A DNA stretch of 64,000 bases, taken from positions 6,058,462 through 6,122,461 of the forward strand of contig KB906767.1 in the NCBI GenBank assembly GCA_000381625.1, read 5' to 3'. The stretch is from Bryobacterales bacterium KBS 96 (GTDB lineage: Bacteria > Acidobacteriota > Terriglobia > Bryobacterales > Bryobacteraceae). The notes beneath the pieces were generated by a model. The model worked only from the letters and a program-made list of their open reading frames with translations. It was not told the DNA's origin and did not search any database. Made by a program: the position numbers and the translations under genes. Each line of letters opens with the position of its first letter. Within the stretch, counting starts at the first letter, position 1. Positions 1 through 8,878 of the stretch are shown piece after piece.

Positions 1-36
1 CAGAAATGGCGGCGGCAACTTTCGGGAGGGCCAGAC

Positions 37-2580
37 ATGCTTAAGTTCTATCGGATTCTGTTACACCTCTACCCCACGGCATTTCGCGAGGAGTACGCGA
101 AAGCCATGGAGCATGAGTTTCGGGATGAACTAGCCGAAGCGCAATCGGGGTTTCCAGTTGTCTGGCTTTGGATGCGTTTACTGCTCGACTTCACGACTTC
201 TCTTCCCGTTCAACTTGCGATCGAGATCGGACGCGACAGCCGGCACGCGTTGCGGCTTTGGGCGAAACGTCCTTGGCAGACGGGCTTTGCGGTTATAGCG
301 CTGGGCGTTGCCATCGGCGCGAATACCGGCGTCTTCAGCGTCGTTAACGCACTGTTGTTGCGATCCTTGCCTTTCCGGGATCCGGCCGGGTTGGCGGCAT
401 TAATTCATTTCCTTCCTCCGCATGATAGTGCGGCGCAATTCGATTCCTGGCGCCGGCATTCGAACTACCTCCAGGATGCCGCGCTGTTTGAAGACGGCGA
501 CTTGAATATCGGCGAGCCGCAACATATGTTGCGGGCGCACATCACAATGACTTCGCGCAATTTCTTTTCTTTGCTGGGTTCGGTACCGGTAATCGGAAGA
601 ACATTTGCATCGGAAGATCATGCAGTCGCGGTTATCAGCTATGGGCTGTGGCAAGAATTGTATGCCGGCAGCGACAAAGTCCTCGGGAAGACGATCCGCG
701 TCTACGGATTGCAACCGCGCCCGGACGAGCCGTTGAGGATTATTGGCGTGATGCCGGCGAATTTCGATTATCCGGCAAGCACAGTTTTATGGAAGTCGCC
801 GGAGTATACGCGTGGTAACAACGGATGGGCGGCGATCGGCCGTCTGGAACCCGGCATCGGTTGGACAAAAGCTCGGGCAGCATTCGCGGCCGATGTGCAT
901 CACCTCGAGCCGCATCGCAGGTTTCGGGCTGATTGGATTCCGATGATGATGCCTCTTGCAGACGAACTGGCGGGGCACGTCAAAAATGCCTCGCTTCTTC
1001 TGATGGGTGTTGCGGTATTGATTTTGCTGATTGCCTGCGCCAATCTCGCGAATCTGATGCTGGCGCGGACGGCCGACCGGCAGCACGAACTTTCGGTCCG
1101 TTCTGCTCTGGGCGCAAGCCGGGCGCGTCTCATCCAGCAAATACTCACGGAATGTCTGCTGCTGGCGATCGTTTCGGCTGGGCTTGGCTTGATCGTTGCG
1201 GTCTGGGCAACTTCATTGGCGAGCAAAGTGCAACCGGCCCCGTTGCCGTCGCAGACCTACACCATTCTTGATGTGAGAGTACTCGCATTCATGGTCGGGG
1301 TCGCGGTGCTCAGCGCAGTGCTTTTCGGCCTGTTGCCCGCGTTGAGCGTTGGCCGAATACATTTGTTTGTGGCGCGAGGGTCTACCGAATTGCGCAGCTC
1401 GCGGATCGTGCGAGATGTGCTGGTTGCGGCACAGGTAACGCTCACAATTGTTTTACTTACGGCTTCAGTATCGGTGATTCAAGCGGTTTCCCACGAGCTT
1501 CATATCGACCGTGGATTTAGGGCCGACGGTGTCGTTACCGCGAGCGTCGCGCTGGATGGCACGGTCCGCGACAAGCCTGGGCTACGGCTGCAGTATTTTG
1601 AACAGGTGCTGAATCGTCTGCGGCGCCTGCCGGAAGTGCGAAATGCAAGCTCCACCGAGTTCTTGCCTCTCTTGTCTGGAAAGTTCATGGGTGGTCCGTA
1701 TGCGTTTGACGGTCATCCATCGGCGCAGGGCATGGCCGCCGATGTCATCCCAATCATGGCCGATTACTTTGCAACGACGGGCGGGCATGTTCTTTATGGG
1801 CGCGAGTTTACCGATGCCGAAGTCCGATCTAACGCCAAGGTCTTGCTGGTCAACGAAACATTCGCGAGGCTTTGGCTGCGGCCGGCCGATGCCGTTGGAC
1901 ACATGGTCACAGGTCCGGATGGGACCGTGCGAAAGATCGTCGGCGTCGTCCGAAATCTTGATTTTATGGGTCAGTACATCTCGGATGTTTTCGATGTGGA
2001 TCCGCCAGAGACGTTCATTCCGGCGTACAATCCCGGAGGATTTGACTCGACGTTCGTCGTGAAGGTCGAAGGTCGGCCCGAAGACCAAGTAGCCGCGATC
2101 CAGGCCGCTTTGCAGTCGGTTGATAGCGGCGTTCCCGTGTACGGCGTGGAAACGATGCAGCAACGGATGGATCGGGCCTTCGCCCGTCCGAAGTTCTATC
2201 GAACGGCGCTGGCCTTCTTTGCAAGTTTTGCTCTGTTGCTGGCGCTTATCGGCATCTACGCAGTCGTTTCGTATGCCGTCACGCAGCGAACACACGAGAT
2301 GGGTGTAAGGCTGGCGCTAGGGACAACGCCCACGCGCTTGCGCACGAGGCTTGTCCGCCACGGTTTAGCGACTGTTGTCGTTGGCGCTCTCGGCGGAATT
2401 GCCTGTGCTGCGAGTACCGGGAAGCTGTTGGGCGGTCTGATTGAAGGAGCAAAAGGCTTTGACGTTGCGACCTATGTTCTCGCGACGATCTTCATCTGTC
2501 TGGTTGCGGCGGCGAGCATCTGGGTTGCCACTCGTCGTATTGCCAACATGGATGTGGTCGAGATTCTTCGCGCAGAGTAG
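37..2580 (+). CDS. ADOP-family ABC transporter permease (MacB/FtsX-like, duplicated)
   Basis: Inner-membrane permease of 847 residues, of the type described in Acidobacteria as duplicated orphan permeases: two copies of a MacB periplasmic core plus FtsX module in one chain, with no ATPase beside it. The first 40 residues carry the LYP.AFREEY...EF.DEL pattern typical of this family. A membrane helix follows at about 85-110 (GVAIGANTGVFSVVNALLL). The first periplasmic domain runs to about 290 and the first FtsX domain spans about 310-440, with the LILLIACANLANLMLARTAD and RSALGASR signatures. The second half repeats the order and ends with an FtsX domain (VSYAVTQRTHEMGVRLALG). GGGAGG lies 7 nt before the ATG. 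Family members are thought to act in efflux or envelope traffic; the substrate cannot be read from the sequence. Any regulator upstream is outside the window. Confidence 0.9.
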   Translation: MLKFYRILLHLYPTAFREEYAKAMEHEFRDELAEAQSGFPVVWLWMRLLLDFTTSLPVQLAIEIGRDSRHALRLWAKRPWQTGFAVIALGVAIGANTGVFSVVNALLLRSLPFRDPAGLAALIHFLPPHDSAAQFDSWRRHSNYLQDAALFEDGDLNIGEPQHMLRAHITMTSRNFFSLLGSVPVIGRTFASEDHAVAVISYGLWQELYAGSDKVLGKTIRVYGLQPRPDEPLRIIGVMPANFDYPASTVLWKSPEYTRGNNGWAAIGRLEPGIGWTKARAAFAADVHHLEPHRRFRADWIPMMMPLADELAGHVKNASLLLMGVAVLILLIACANLANLMLARTADRQHELSVRSALGASRARLIQQILTECLLLAIVSAGLGLIVAVWATSLASKVQPAPLPSQTYTILDVRVLAFMVGVAVLSAVLFGLLPALSVGRIHLFVARGSTELRSSRIVRDVLVAAQVTLTIVLLTASVSVIQAVSHELHIDRGFRADGVVTASVALDGTVRDKPGLRLQYFEQVLNRLRRLPEVRNASSTEFLPLLSGKFMGGPYAFDGHPSAQGMAADVIPIMADYFATTGGHVLYGREFTDAEVRSNAKVLLVNETFARLWLRPADAVGHMVTGPDGTVRKIVGVVRNLDFMGQYISDVFDVDPPETFIPAYNPGGFDSTFVVKVEGRPEDQVAAIQAALQSVDSGVPVYGVETMQQRMDRAFARPKFYRTALAFFASFALLLALIGIYAVVSYAVTQRTHEMGVRLALGTTPTRLRTRLVRHGLATVVVGALGGIACAASTGKLLGGLIEGAKGFDVATYVLATIFICLVAAASIWVATRRIANMDVVEILRAE

Positions 2581-2682
2581 GTTGGCGCGAAAGCGCCGGC
2601 GCGTGGTTCATCGCGACCGATGAGCTGCTTGCAGAGGCGCCGGCATCCAGCATTTGTCGGCCAGTTCCGTTAGCGTGGAGTC

Positions 2683-4233
2683 CTATTTTGACTCTTCGTG
2701 CGCCTTTCGGATGGCATCGAGGATTGCTTGCCCGTTCGGCGATCCCAACCCGGTGCAGGCGTCCCAGCCCTGTTTGGTCGAATACGCGCCGTTTGTGCCC
2801 GTAGCGATGTCGTTCAGTGCTTTGTGCTGCATTACCGTTCCGTACAGCAGCGGGTTCAGGAAGCCGGCGCGGTATCCAAGTTCCTCGTTTATCAGCGCGG
2901 TCAGTCCGGCCCATAACGGGGCCGACGCACTGGTTCCACCGGCCACGCCCGCAGTCCCGCCAACAATAACAAAGTAACCGACTTGCGGATCGGCGGATGC
3001 GGCCACATCGGGCACGCCGCGTCCGGCAAAATTCGGCCGAACAGTTGACCTGGGGATGCCCGCCTGCGCCTGGTAAGCCGGCGCCGGAAAAAACGTGCTG
3101 ATGCCGCCGCCGGTTGCGCTCCGTGTGTCATTGTTCCACGATGTTTCGCGGGCAATCTTCCCGCCCTCTGCTATTAGCGTTGTGCCGCCGCAAGCGACCA
3201 CCCAGGGGCTGGATGCGGGGAAATCGACGTGCGGCTTGTCGTCCGCCTCGCCATCCGACGATCCCGCATCGCCCGCTGCGCAAAACACAGTAATACCCAT
3301 CAACGCGGCATCGTGAAACGCCTGATTAAACACGTCGAGAGCCTGCCGTGTCCACCGGTCTTCCGGTCCGCCCCAACTGATCGAAATGATCGAGGGCTTG
3401 CGCACCCGGTCGTGAATCGCGGCATTGATCGCATTCAGGAAGCCCTGGTCGGTATTAGGAGCGAAGTAGACCGCGAGTTTCGCGCCCGGCGCAATTCCTC
3501 CGGCAACCTCAATATCGAGGGCTACTTCGCTATCAGCGCCACTCGGATCACCGGTCGCTTTGTTCACCGCTCCGTTCACCGATACCGCCGAAATTTTTAC
3601 GTTCTTCAGCCCGAGTTGCTTCCAGTAATGCTGCAGGTCTCCGCTGCGGTAGCCGCCCCCGAGTTCAATCAACGCGATGGTTTGCTGGTTGCCCGTGGCG
3701 TTCGCAGGAAAATTGTAAAGCCCGGCAAGCTGGCGAGGAGTATATGAGCCTGTGCTTCCCTCCCGCGGCTGAAACTGTTTGGACGACCGCGCTGGAGGCC
3801 GCGTATCCAACCCAAGCACGGCGATGACCCGGCCTGCGAGTTCCTCGGGTACATACAGATGCCCTCGCCGGCTGCGATAGGTGCGCGCGTCGAGGCGATG
3901 CAATTCGACATCGGCTCCGAACGCCGAAGTCACATCTCCAAAGCTGCCGGAAACGACCACCGTCCGGGCCCCCGCATCCAAGTGCACGATTGAGAAATGG
4001 CGTTCGAAGCAGAACCTCTCCACGGCATCTATGTCTTGCGGATCGGCGCCGTGCAGGGCGGTCAACTCGTCGTGCGACAGATACATATCGAGATCCCACG
4101 GATGTGGCGCATCCTGTTTACGACGCAATACAAGCGTCACTTCCAGTCGTTCGTTTATCGCAGGACGGCCTATTTTGATCGCTTTCGGAGAATGCTGCCG
4201 GTAACTGCCACGCAGCGCAACGCGAGAAGGCAT
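2683..4233 (-). CDS. S53 family peptidase (sedolisin / pro-kumamolisin type)
   Basis: Serine-carboxyl peptidase of 516 residues. The N-terminal part (about 25-150) is the pro-kumamolisin activation domain, which the mature enzyme removes by self-cleavage. The catalytic domain starts near YTPRQLAGLYNFP. Glu and Asp of the catalytic triad fit DSEVALDIEV, the oxyanion Asp is in CAAGDAGSSDG, and the nucleophile Ser is in the diagnostic GGTSASAP motif. A C-terminal calcium site fits NDIATGTNG and GWDACTGLGSPNG. There is no recognisable N-terminal signal peptide, so export, if any, is not by an obvious Sec signal; many bacterial relatives also lack one. GGGAG sits 9-10 nt before the ATG. It is preceded by an unusual structured leader (4273-4321). 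Confidence 0.93.
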   Translation of the reverse strand: MPSRVALRGSYRQHSPKAIKIGRPAINERLEVTLVLRRKQDAPHPWDLDMYLSHDELTALHGADPQDIDAVERFCFERHFSIVHLDAGARTVVVSGSFGDVTSAFGADVELHRLDARTYRSRRGHLYVPEELAGRVIAVLGLDTRPPARSSKQFQPREGSTGSYTPRQLAGLYNFPANATGNQQTIALIELGGGYRSGDLQHYWKQLGLKNVKISAVSVNGAVNKATGDPSGADSEVALDIEVAGGIAPGAKLAVYFAPNTDQGFLNAINAAIHDRVRKPSIISISWGGPEDRWTRQALDVFNQAFHDAALMGITVFCAAGDAGSSDGEADDKPHVDFPASSPWVVACGGTTLIAEGGKIARETSWNNDTRSATGGGISTFFPAPAYQAQAGIPRSTVRPNFAGRGVPDVAASADPQVGYFVIVGGTAGVAGGTSASAPLWAGLTALINEELGYRAGFLNPLLYGTVMQHKALNDIATGTNGAYSTKQGWDACTGLGSPNGQAILDAIRKAHEESK

Positions 4234-4272
4234 GATTTTGTACTCCCGGATAGAGCGTAACCATCGCGGCTG

Positions 4273-4321
4273 CCTCCTTGACTTTGCTTCAGGAGGACGC
4301 GGCCCGTAAGGGGCCTTTTTT
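4273..4321. other. Two adjacent hairpins and a T-run in the sedolisin leader
   Basis: On the plus strand CCTCCT (4273-4278) pairs with AGGAGG (4291-4296), and GGCCC (4301-4305) pairs with GGGCC (4311-4315), followed by six T. In plus orientation the second hairpin looks like an intrinsic terminator, but no plus-strand gene ends here. Read on the minus strand it lies in the 5' leader of the sedolisin gene, preceded by an A-run. It could stop antisense transcription or be a regulatory leader fold. The rest of the 198-bp gap between the two genes (4234-4431) shows nothing recognisable. Confidence 0.45.
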
Positions 4322-4431
4322 CAAATTCATAGAGGGAATGAAAATATCGGAGGTTTCTGTGACTGTGGAGGACGGAGAGCGGGCCACAACGGCGAGGCGT
4401 CAGTGCCCCAGAATCTGCTGATTTGTGTCCG

Positions 4432-7080
4432 TTAATTCGACCGCAAGGCAACCATCGGATCGATCCTGGATGCTTTCCATGCGGGAATATACCCAGCGAT
4501 CGCCGCAACCGCGATCAGGACGGTTCCCACCTCGATAAATGTGACCGGGTCGCCGGACGTTATCCCGTACAACAGAGTTCCGAGCGCGCTCGACAAAACT
4601 CGAGACCCTGCCATTCCCAGCGCGAGACCTAAAGCGGCCAATCCAAGCGTCCGGAGCACGATGCGGCGTTGCAGGTCGGCGGCGGACGCGCCAAGCGCGA
4701 TCCGAATGCCAATTTCTTGCACCCGTTGATTGACCGAATAGGAAATGACAGCGTAGATCCCCAGAGAAGCGAGCGCCAAAGCGAAAGCCGCGAATCCGGC
4801 CAGCAGCAGCATCAGGAACCGCCGTGGCGACACCGCTCTGTCAACGAGATCCTCGAACGTTACAAACTCGCGGACGGGTAGATTCGGGTCGATCGGCCGA
4901 AGAGCCGTTCGAATGCCTGCCGCCAAACTGTCTGGTGGAAGCGCGGTTCGCACTACCAGTTGCATGGCTGCATAATCGCCGGTTTGCCGCATCGCGAGAT
5001 ACATCTCCGGCCCACTCGCCGCTTCGAGAGATGCATGACGAACATCGGCGACTACGCCCACGACCAGGCCCAAGACGTGCTGCCGGCGGTAATCGGTAAT
5101 CGTTTGACCCACCGGGTTCTGGCCAGGCGAAATTGTCCGGGCCATCGTTTCATTGATTACCACTACGGGCTCGCTCGATGCGCGATCTCTCTCCGTAAAC
5201 ACTCGCCCCGCCCGCAACGGAATTCCGGCCGCCTCGAAATATCCGTCCGTCACAACGCGAATATATGGCTCGGGGTGGCGGTCCTTTTCGTAAAACTGTC
5301 CTTTTACAGATACCGACCACATCCGATCGTCCCGCAGCGGAAGGACGTCGGTGATCCCGGCTGTCGTAATACCGGGAACAGACCGTGCGCGGTGTAGCAC
5401 ATCATCGATAAAGGAATTCTGCTGCGCCAACCTCGAGATGCGAAAACTCGGGTCAATTCTGAGCGCGGCCGCTCGCTCCGGTTGAAAGCCAAGGTTCACG
5501 TCCAGAACACGAAGAAAGCTCCGCATGAGCAGCCCTGCTCCGACCAGTAAGGTGCAGGCGAACGCAATTTCGGAAACGACGAGTGCGTCGCGAATCCAGG
5601 CGTGCCGCTTGCCGCCGGTCGACCCGCGGCCAGCGTCTTCGAGCCCTGCACGAAGCGATAATTCTGAAATTTGCAACGCCGGCAACAATCCAAACAGCAC
5701 GCCGGCGCCGACCGCCGCCAACAAAATGAAGACGAGCGTGCTTCCGTCGATCTGAACGGTCGAGAGCAGAGGAAGCTCGAAAGCATGAAGGTGAGCCAAC
5801 CCGCGCGTGCCTGCCACGGCGAGAATCAGGCCTAATGCGGCGCCACAACACGAGAGCGCTACGCTCTCGGTGATCATCTGCCTAACCAGCCGAAAACGTC
5901 CCGCCCCCAAGGCCCTCCGCATCGCCAGTTCCTTTTGCCGCGCGCTCAACCTCGCTAATTCCAGATTCGAAAGATTCGCGCAGACGATCAACATCACTAT
6001 GCCGACTGCACAGGACAGCACGAACAGCGCTGGACGCGCTCGCCCGCTCACGTGCTGCGCCAGCGGCATCAGCCGCGGAATAATGCCGTTCCGCTCCGGA
6101 TGCTGCTTGTCGAGTTGCTTTCCCAAAGCCGTGAATTCCGCTTGTGCAGCCCGCACCGTGACCCCGGGCTTCAGCCTTCCGATGATCCTCATGGTGTTAC
6201 CACGCGGCTTTGCTTGATCCGTCAGCGGCCACGGAACAAAGATATCCATCTGTGTGCCGGGAGTGAAGATGCTCCCGAAATCGAAAGATGCAGGCAGTAC
6301 GCCCGCCACGGTCACCGGATGATTGTCCAATATCAGCTTCCGGCCCACCACTCCTGGATCCGATAGAAACTGCCGCCGCCAGAAGTTGTAGCTCAAAAGC
6401 ATGGCCGGAGGCGCGGAATAGCTACCGCGGCACTCCTCAGCGGTGAACGATCTTCCGATTAGAGGCTGAACTCCGAGCATCGCGAAGAAGTTCCCAGTGA
6501 CGGGAACGCTCGTCAGACGCTGCGGGTCACCAGTCCCGGTTAGCTCCCTATTGCCGACGCCCCAATCGGCGAATGCCGCCAGATCGGAGAATGATCCGTT
6601 CAACGCCCGGAGGTCCGAATAGTGCTCGGTTTGGGTATTGGTAGATTCGTTGCCGTTGCTGATCCATACCAGTCGTACGGGATCGCGAAATGGGAGTGGA
6701 CGAAGCAGCAGGGCATTGACAACGCTGAACACAGTAGAACTGGCGCCGATACCCAGGCCGGCGATGAGGATCGCAAAAACCGTGAATCCGGCATCGCGCC
6801 GCATGCCACGAAACGAATAGCGCAGATCGTGCCAGAGATCACTCATCCAGCGGGTAGTCCAGGCAACCCGAGCGTCTTCCGATGTCTGTGTCATATTGCC
6901 AAATTTTCTGCGCGCCGCGGCGCGCGCTTCCGCCTCCGGTATGTCTTGGGCGACCAGGTCTTGCGCCATGGACTCGATGTGGAATTCCATTTCTTCCCAC
7001 AGCAGGCGTTGCCTTTCGCTCTGATTCAGCCAATACCGTAAACGGCGTCGAAAACGTTTCCAAATGGAACCGGCTTGCAT
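4432..7080 (-). CDS. ADOP-family ABC transporter permease (MacB/FtsX-like, duplicated)
   Basis: Second large duplicated permease, 882 residues. The N-terminal 85 residues form the cytosolic pre-domain (WKRFRRRLRYWLNQSERQRLLWEEMEFHIES...ARRKFGN) seen in the ADOP subclass paired with PadR. A first helix (about 100-125) contains GIGASSTVFSVVNALLLRPLPFRDP, almost the same as in the permease at the left edge. Two MacB-PCD/FtsX units follow; FtsX signatures are IVCANLSNLELARLSARQKE, RRALGAGR, and near the end YSVNQRVQEIGIRIALGA. The gene follows the PadR regulator by 15 bp and is almost certainly in one transcript with it. No ATPase gene is present nearby. Confidence 0.92.
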   Translation of the reverse strand: MQAGSIWKRFRRRLRYWLNQSERQRLLWEEMEFHIESMAQDLVAQDIPEAEARAAARRKFGNMTQTSEDARVAWTTRWMSDLWHDLRYSFRGMRRDAGFTVFAILIAGLGIGASSTVFSVVNALLLRPLPFRDPVRLVWISNGNESTNTQTEHYSDLRALNGSFSDLAAFADWGVGNRELTGTGDPQRLTSVPVTGNFFAMLGVQPLIGRSFTAEECRGSYSAPPAMLLSYNFWRRQFLSDPGVVGRKLILDNHPVTVAGVLPASFDFGSIFTPGTQMDIFVPWPLTDQAKPRGNTMRIIGRLKPGVTVRAAQAEFTALGKQLDKQHPERNGIIPRLMPLAQHVSGRARPALFVLSCAVGIVMLIVCANLSNLELARLSARQKELAMRRALGAGRFRLVRQMITESVALSCCGAALGLILAVAGTRGLAHLHAFELPLLSTVQIDGSTLVFILLAAVGAGVLFGLLPALQISELSLRAGLEDAGRGSTGGKRHAWIRDALVVSEIAFACTLLVGAGLLMRSFLRVLDVNLGFQPERAAALRIDPSFRISRLAQQNSFIDDVLHRARSVPGITTAGITDVLPLRDDRMWSVSVKGQFYEKDRHPEPYIRVVTDGYFEAAGIPLRAGRVFTERDRASSEPVVVINETMARTISPGQNPVGQTITDYRRQHVLGLVVGVVADVRHASLEAASGPEMYLAMRQTGDYAAMQLVVRTALPPDSLAAGIRTALRPIDPNLPVREFVTFEDLVDRAVSPRRFLMLLLAGFAAFALALASLGIYAVISYSVNQRVQEIGIRIALGASAADLQRRIVLRTLGLAALGLALGMAGSRVLSSALGTLLYGITSGDPVTFIEVGTVLIAVAAIAGYIPAWKASRIDPMVALRSN

Positions 7081-7095
7081 GTGTGCTCGCTTCGA

Positions 7096-7434
7096 TCAGG
7101 CGAATCCCATGATGCGGGCCACTGCCCCCGTGACCTGGCGGTAACGGGCAGACTCTTCAGTCAGATGTTTACGTCCGTCGGGCGTGAGTTTGTAGAAACG
7201 AGCCCGCCGATTGTTCGCCGACAGGCCCCACTCGCCTTCAATCCAGCCATTCATCTCCAGACGCTGGAGAGCCGGATAGAGAGAGCCTTCTTCAACACGC
7301 AGCAGGTCATCGGACAGTTGCTGAATCAGTTGCGCGATCGCGTAGCCGTGCAAGTGGCCGCGCATCAGTAGTTTGAGAACCAGCATGTCGAGCGTGCCCG
7401 GTAAAAGGTCGGCCTTCGGTTTCTCGCTTCCCAT
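7096..7434 (-). CDS. PadR-family transcriptional regulator
   Basis: Winged-helix repressor of about 112 residues. The PadR core is clear: LLPGTLDMLVLKLLMRGHLHGYAIA, then VEEGSLYPALQRLEMNGWIEGEW and ARFYKLTPDGRKHL. ATG at 7434 is chosen; a TTG two codons upstream is possible. No ribosome-binding site is visible. A perfect TATAAT on the minus strand (7445-7450) ends 10 nt before the ATG, so the transcript may be nearly leaderless, although no good -35 lies at 17 bp. PadR genes directly ahead of ADOP permeases are a recurrent acidobacterial arrangement; the protein presumably represses its own operon in response to a small hydrophobic ligand (inference). Confidence 0.92.
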   Translation of the reverse strand: MGSEKPKADLLPGTLDMLVLKLLMRGHLHGYAIAQLIQQLSDDLLRVEEGSLYPALQRLEMNGWIEGEWGLSANNRRARFYKLTPDGRKHLTEESARYRQVTGAVARIMGFA

Positions 7435-7593
7435 AGACAATCTGATTATAGGACGACAGAGTTCCTAGTTTGGTTGGCTAGAAATGGAGATTTTTTAATC
7501 AGGTAGGCTGTAGGAGTGAATGACGAGCCGCTCTATTACACACCTGGCGAATTGCCGGAGCGCGAATCGAAGTCACGCCTTTTCGACGGACCC

Positions 7594-7620
7594 AAAAAAA
7601 GCTGCGATTTCTCGCAGCCT
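7594..7620 (-). terminator. Rho-independent terminator of the M48 protease gene
   Basis: Read on the minus strand: GCTGCGA, loop GAAA, TCGCAGC, then seven T. It lies 25 bp downstream of the M48 stop codon. The remaining gap up to the PadR gene (7435-7593) shows only the TATAAT element noted for PadR. Confidence 0.88.
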
Positions 7621-7644
7621 TTCTGTTTGATGATCAGGAGGAAA

Positions 7645-8742
7645 TTAATTGTCGTCGCTGCTACCGCCATCGTCCGGACGGCGCTTCAGCTTTGGACGGT
7701 CTTCGTCGTCGCCCTTCGATTTCTTCGAGCCGTCGGTCTCATCCTCAATCGGCCCTGTCGAATTGGGGTTACGGCGGAGCGTCGGCTTATTCGGATCGGA
7801 CGAAGGCTCCGATAGCTTGCGGCGGTTTTCAAGCATCGCAAGCCGCGCCTTCACATCGTTGAATTCCGATGTCGTCACGACGTATTCGGGCTTCGCTTTC
7901 AAGATATCGGCGATTTCCTTTTGCGCTTTGGCAATGCGGTCGTCTGTCGGAGGGTGTGTCGAAAAGACTTTCGAGACTGTACCCGGCTTGCGTTTCTCGA
8001 GCGTTTGCACTTTCTCGAAGAAATCGACAAAGGCTTCGGGATCGTAGCCGGTCTTGTACATGTACTGCAAGCCCAGATAATCGGCCTGCGCTTCGAACGC
8101 GCGCGAGAACTTCAGGAAGCTCATTGGGATCAGCAGACTAGCGCCTTCATAGGCGGCATACCCGGCCCAGCCGCCGCTGAACATAATCAGTGGGATGGTC
8201 GCCAGGTTCGCGATTTCGCCGCGCGTGGCCTGCCGCGTGCCATGGCGCGCCGCAACGTGCGCGATTTCGTGCGCCATCACGCCGGCCAGTTCGGCCTCCG
8301 TATCGGCCTTTAGAATCAGGCCCGAGTTCACGAAGAAAAAGCCGCCGGGCAGCGCGAAGGCGTTCACCGTGTCATCGTCGAGGACTTTGATCGTGAATGG
8401 AACTTTCGCGTCGGAGTTGCGGACGAGGTTCTGGCCGATGCGGTTCACATATTCGGCGACGACCGGATCGTTAATAATCCGCGACTGGCGTTCCACTTCC
8501 TGCGCCATCTGCTTGCCGAGAGCGATCTCTTTCTCGAGGGAATAGAAATTGACGTGCCCGGAGACATTGCGGTCGCCGATATCCGCCGGGTCGTTGTATT
8601 TACCCTTGTCGCTCTTGTCGCTTTTATCGGTCTTGTCGTCGCCCGCGAAGGCCGTCGGCGCGATCGTGAAAACGAGAAGCAGGTAAGCCATCGCCAGGCT
8701 GGCGGGCTTGCGTATCCGCGACTTTAAGAACAAACGCCGCAT
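7645..8742 (-). CDS. M48-family metalloprotease (exported, zinc-dependent)
   Basis: Zinc metalloprotease of 365 residues. ATG at 8742 is preferred over one 11 codons upstream because GGAGG lies 6 nt before it and the product then begins with a signal-like stretch (RRLFLKSR, hydrophobic LAMAYLLLVFTIAPTAFA). A low-complexity Asp/Lys linker follows. The active site is the HEXXH in GVMAHEIAHVAARHGTRQ, and the third zinc ligand Glu fits FSRAFEAQADYLGLQYM. The last 60 residues are a charged, disordered-looking tail (NKPTLRRNPNSTGP to GGSSDDN). Relatives such as BepA and LoiP act in the periplasm on outer-membrane protein quality control; that role here is inference. A good terminator follows. Confidence 0.92.
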   Translation of the reverse strand: MRRLFLKSRIRKPASLAMAYLLLVFTIAPTAFAGDDKTDKSDKSDKGKYNDPADIGDRNVSGHVNFYSLEKEIALGKQMAQEVERQSRIINDPVVAEYVNRIGQNLVRNSDAKVPFTIKVLDDDTVNAFALPGGFFFVNSGLILKADTEAELAGVMAHEIAHVAARHGTRQATRGEIANLATIPLIMFSGGWAGYAAYEGASLLIPMSFLKFSRAFEAQADYLGLQYMYKTGYDPEAFVDFFEKVQTLEKRKPGTVSKVFSTHPPTDDRIAKAQKEIADILKAKPEYVVTTSEFNDVKARLAMLENRRKLSEPSSDPNKPTLRRNPNSTGPIEDETDGSKKSKGDDEDRPKLKRRPDDGGSSDDN

Positions 8743-8878
8743 TGGGTACCTCCAGGGCCTCGGGCCGATTGTCAATACAGCCCTTGCTCCTCCGCTCTTT
8801 TAGTATAGGCTCTAAATCCGGCTTTGGAATCGAGGAAACCCCTCCTCAACCGCATGGAGCCCTTTGATCTATTAACGT

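Noticed and set aside
1582-2295. Long antisense ORF (237 residues) inside the first permease
   Set aside because: Shadow of the well-supported permease frame; no homology-like pattern and no start signals.
4240-4330. c-di-GMP-I (GEMM) riboswitch in the sedolisin leader
   Set aside because: GCAAAG and GGTTAC pieces occur in the right order, but the hairpins between them do not fit the GEMM arrangement.
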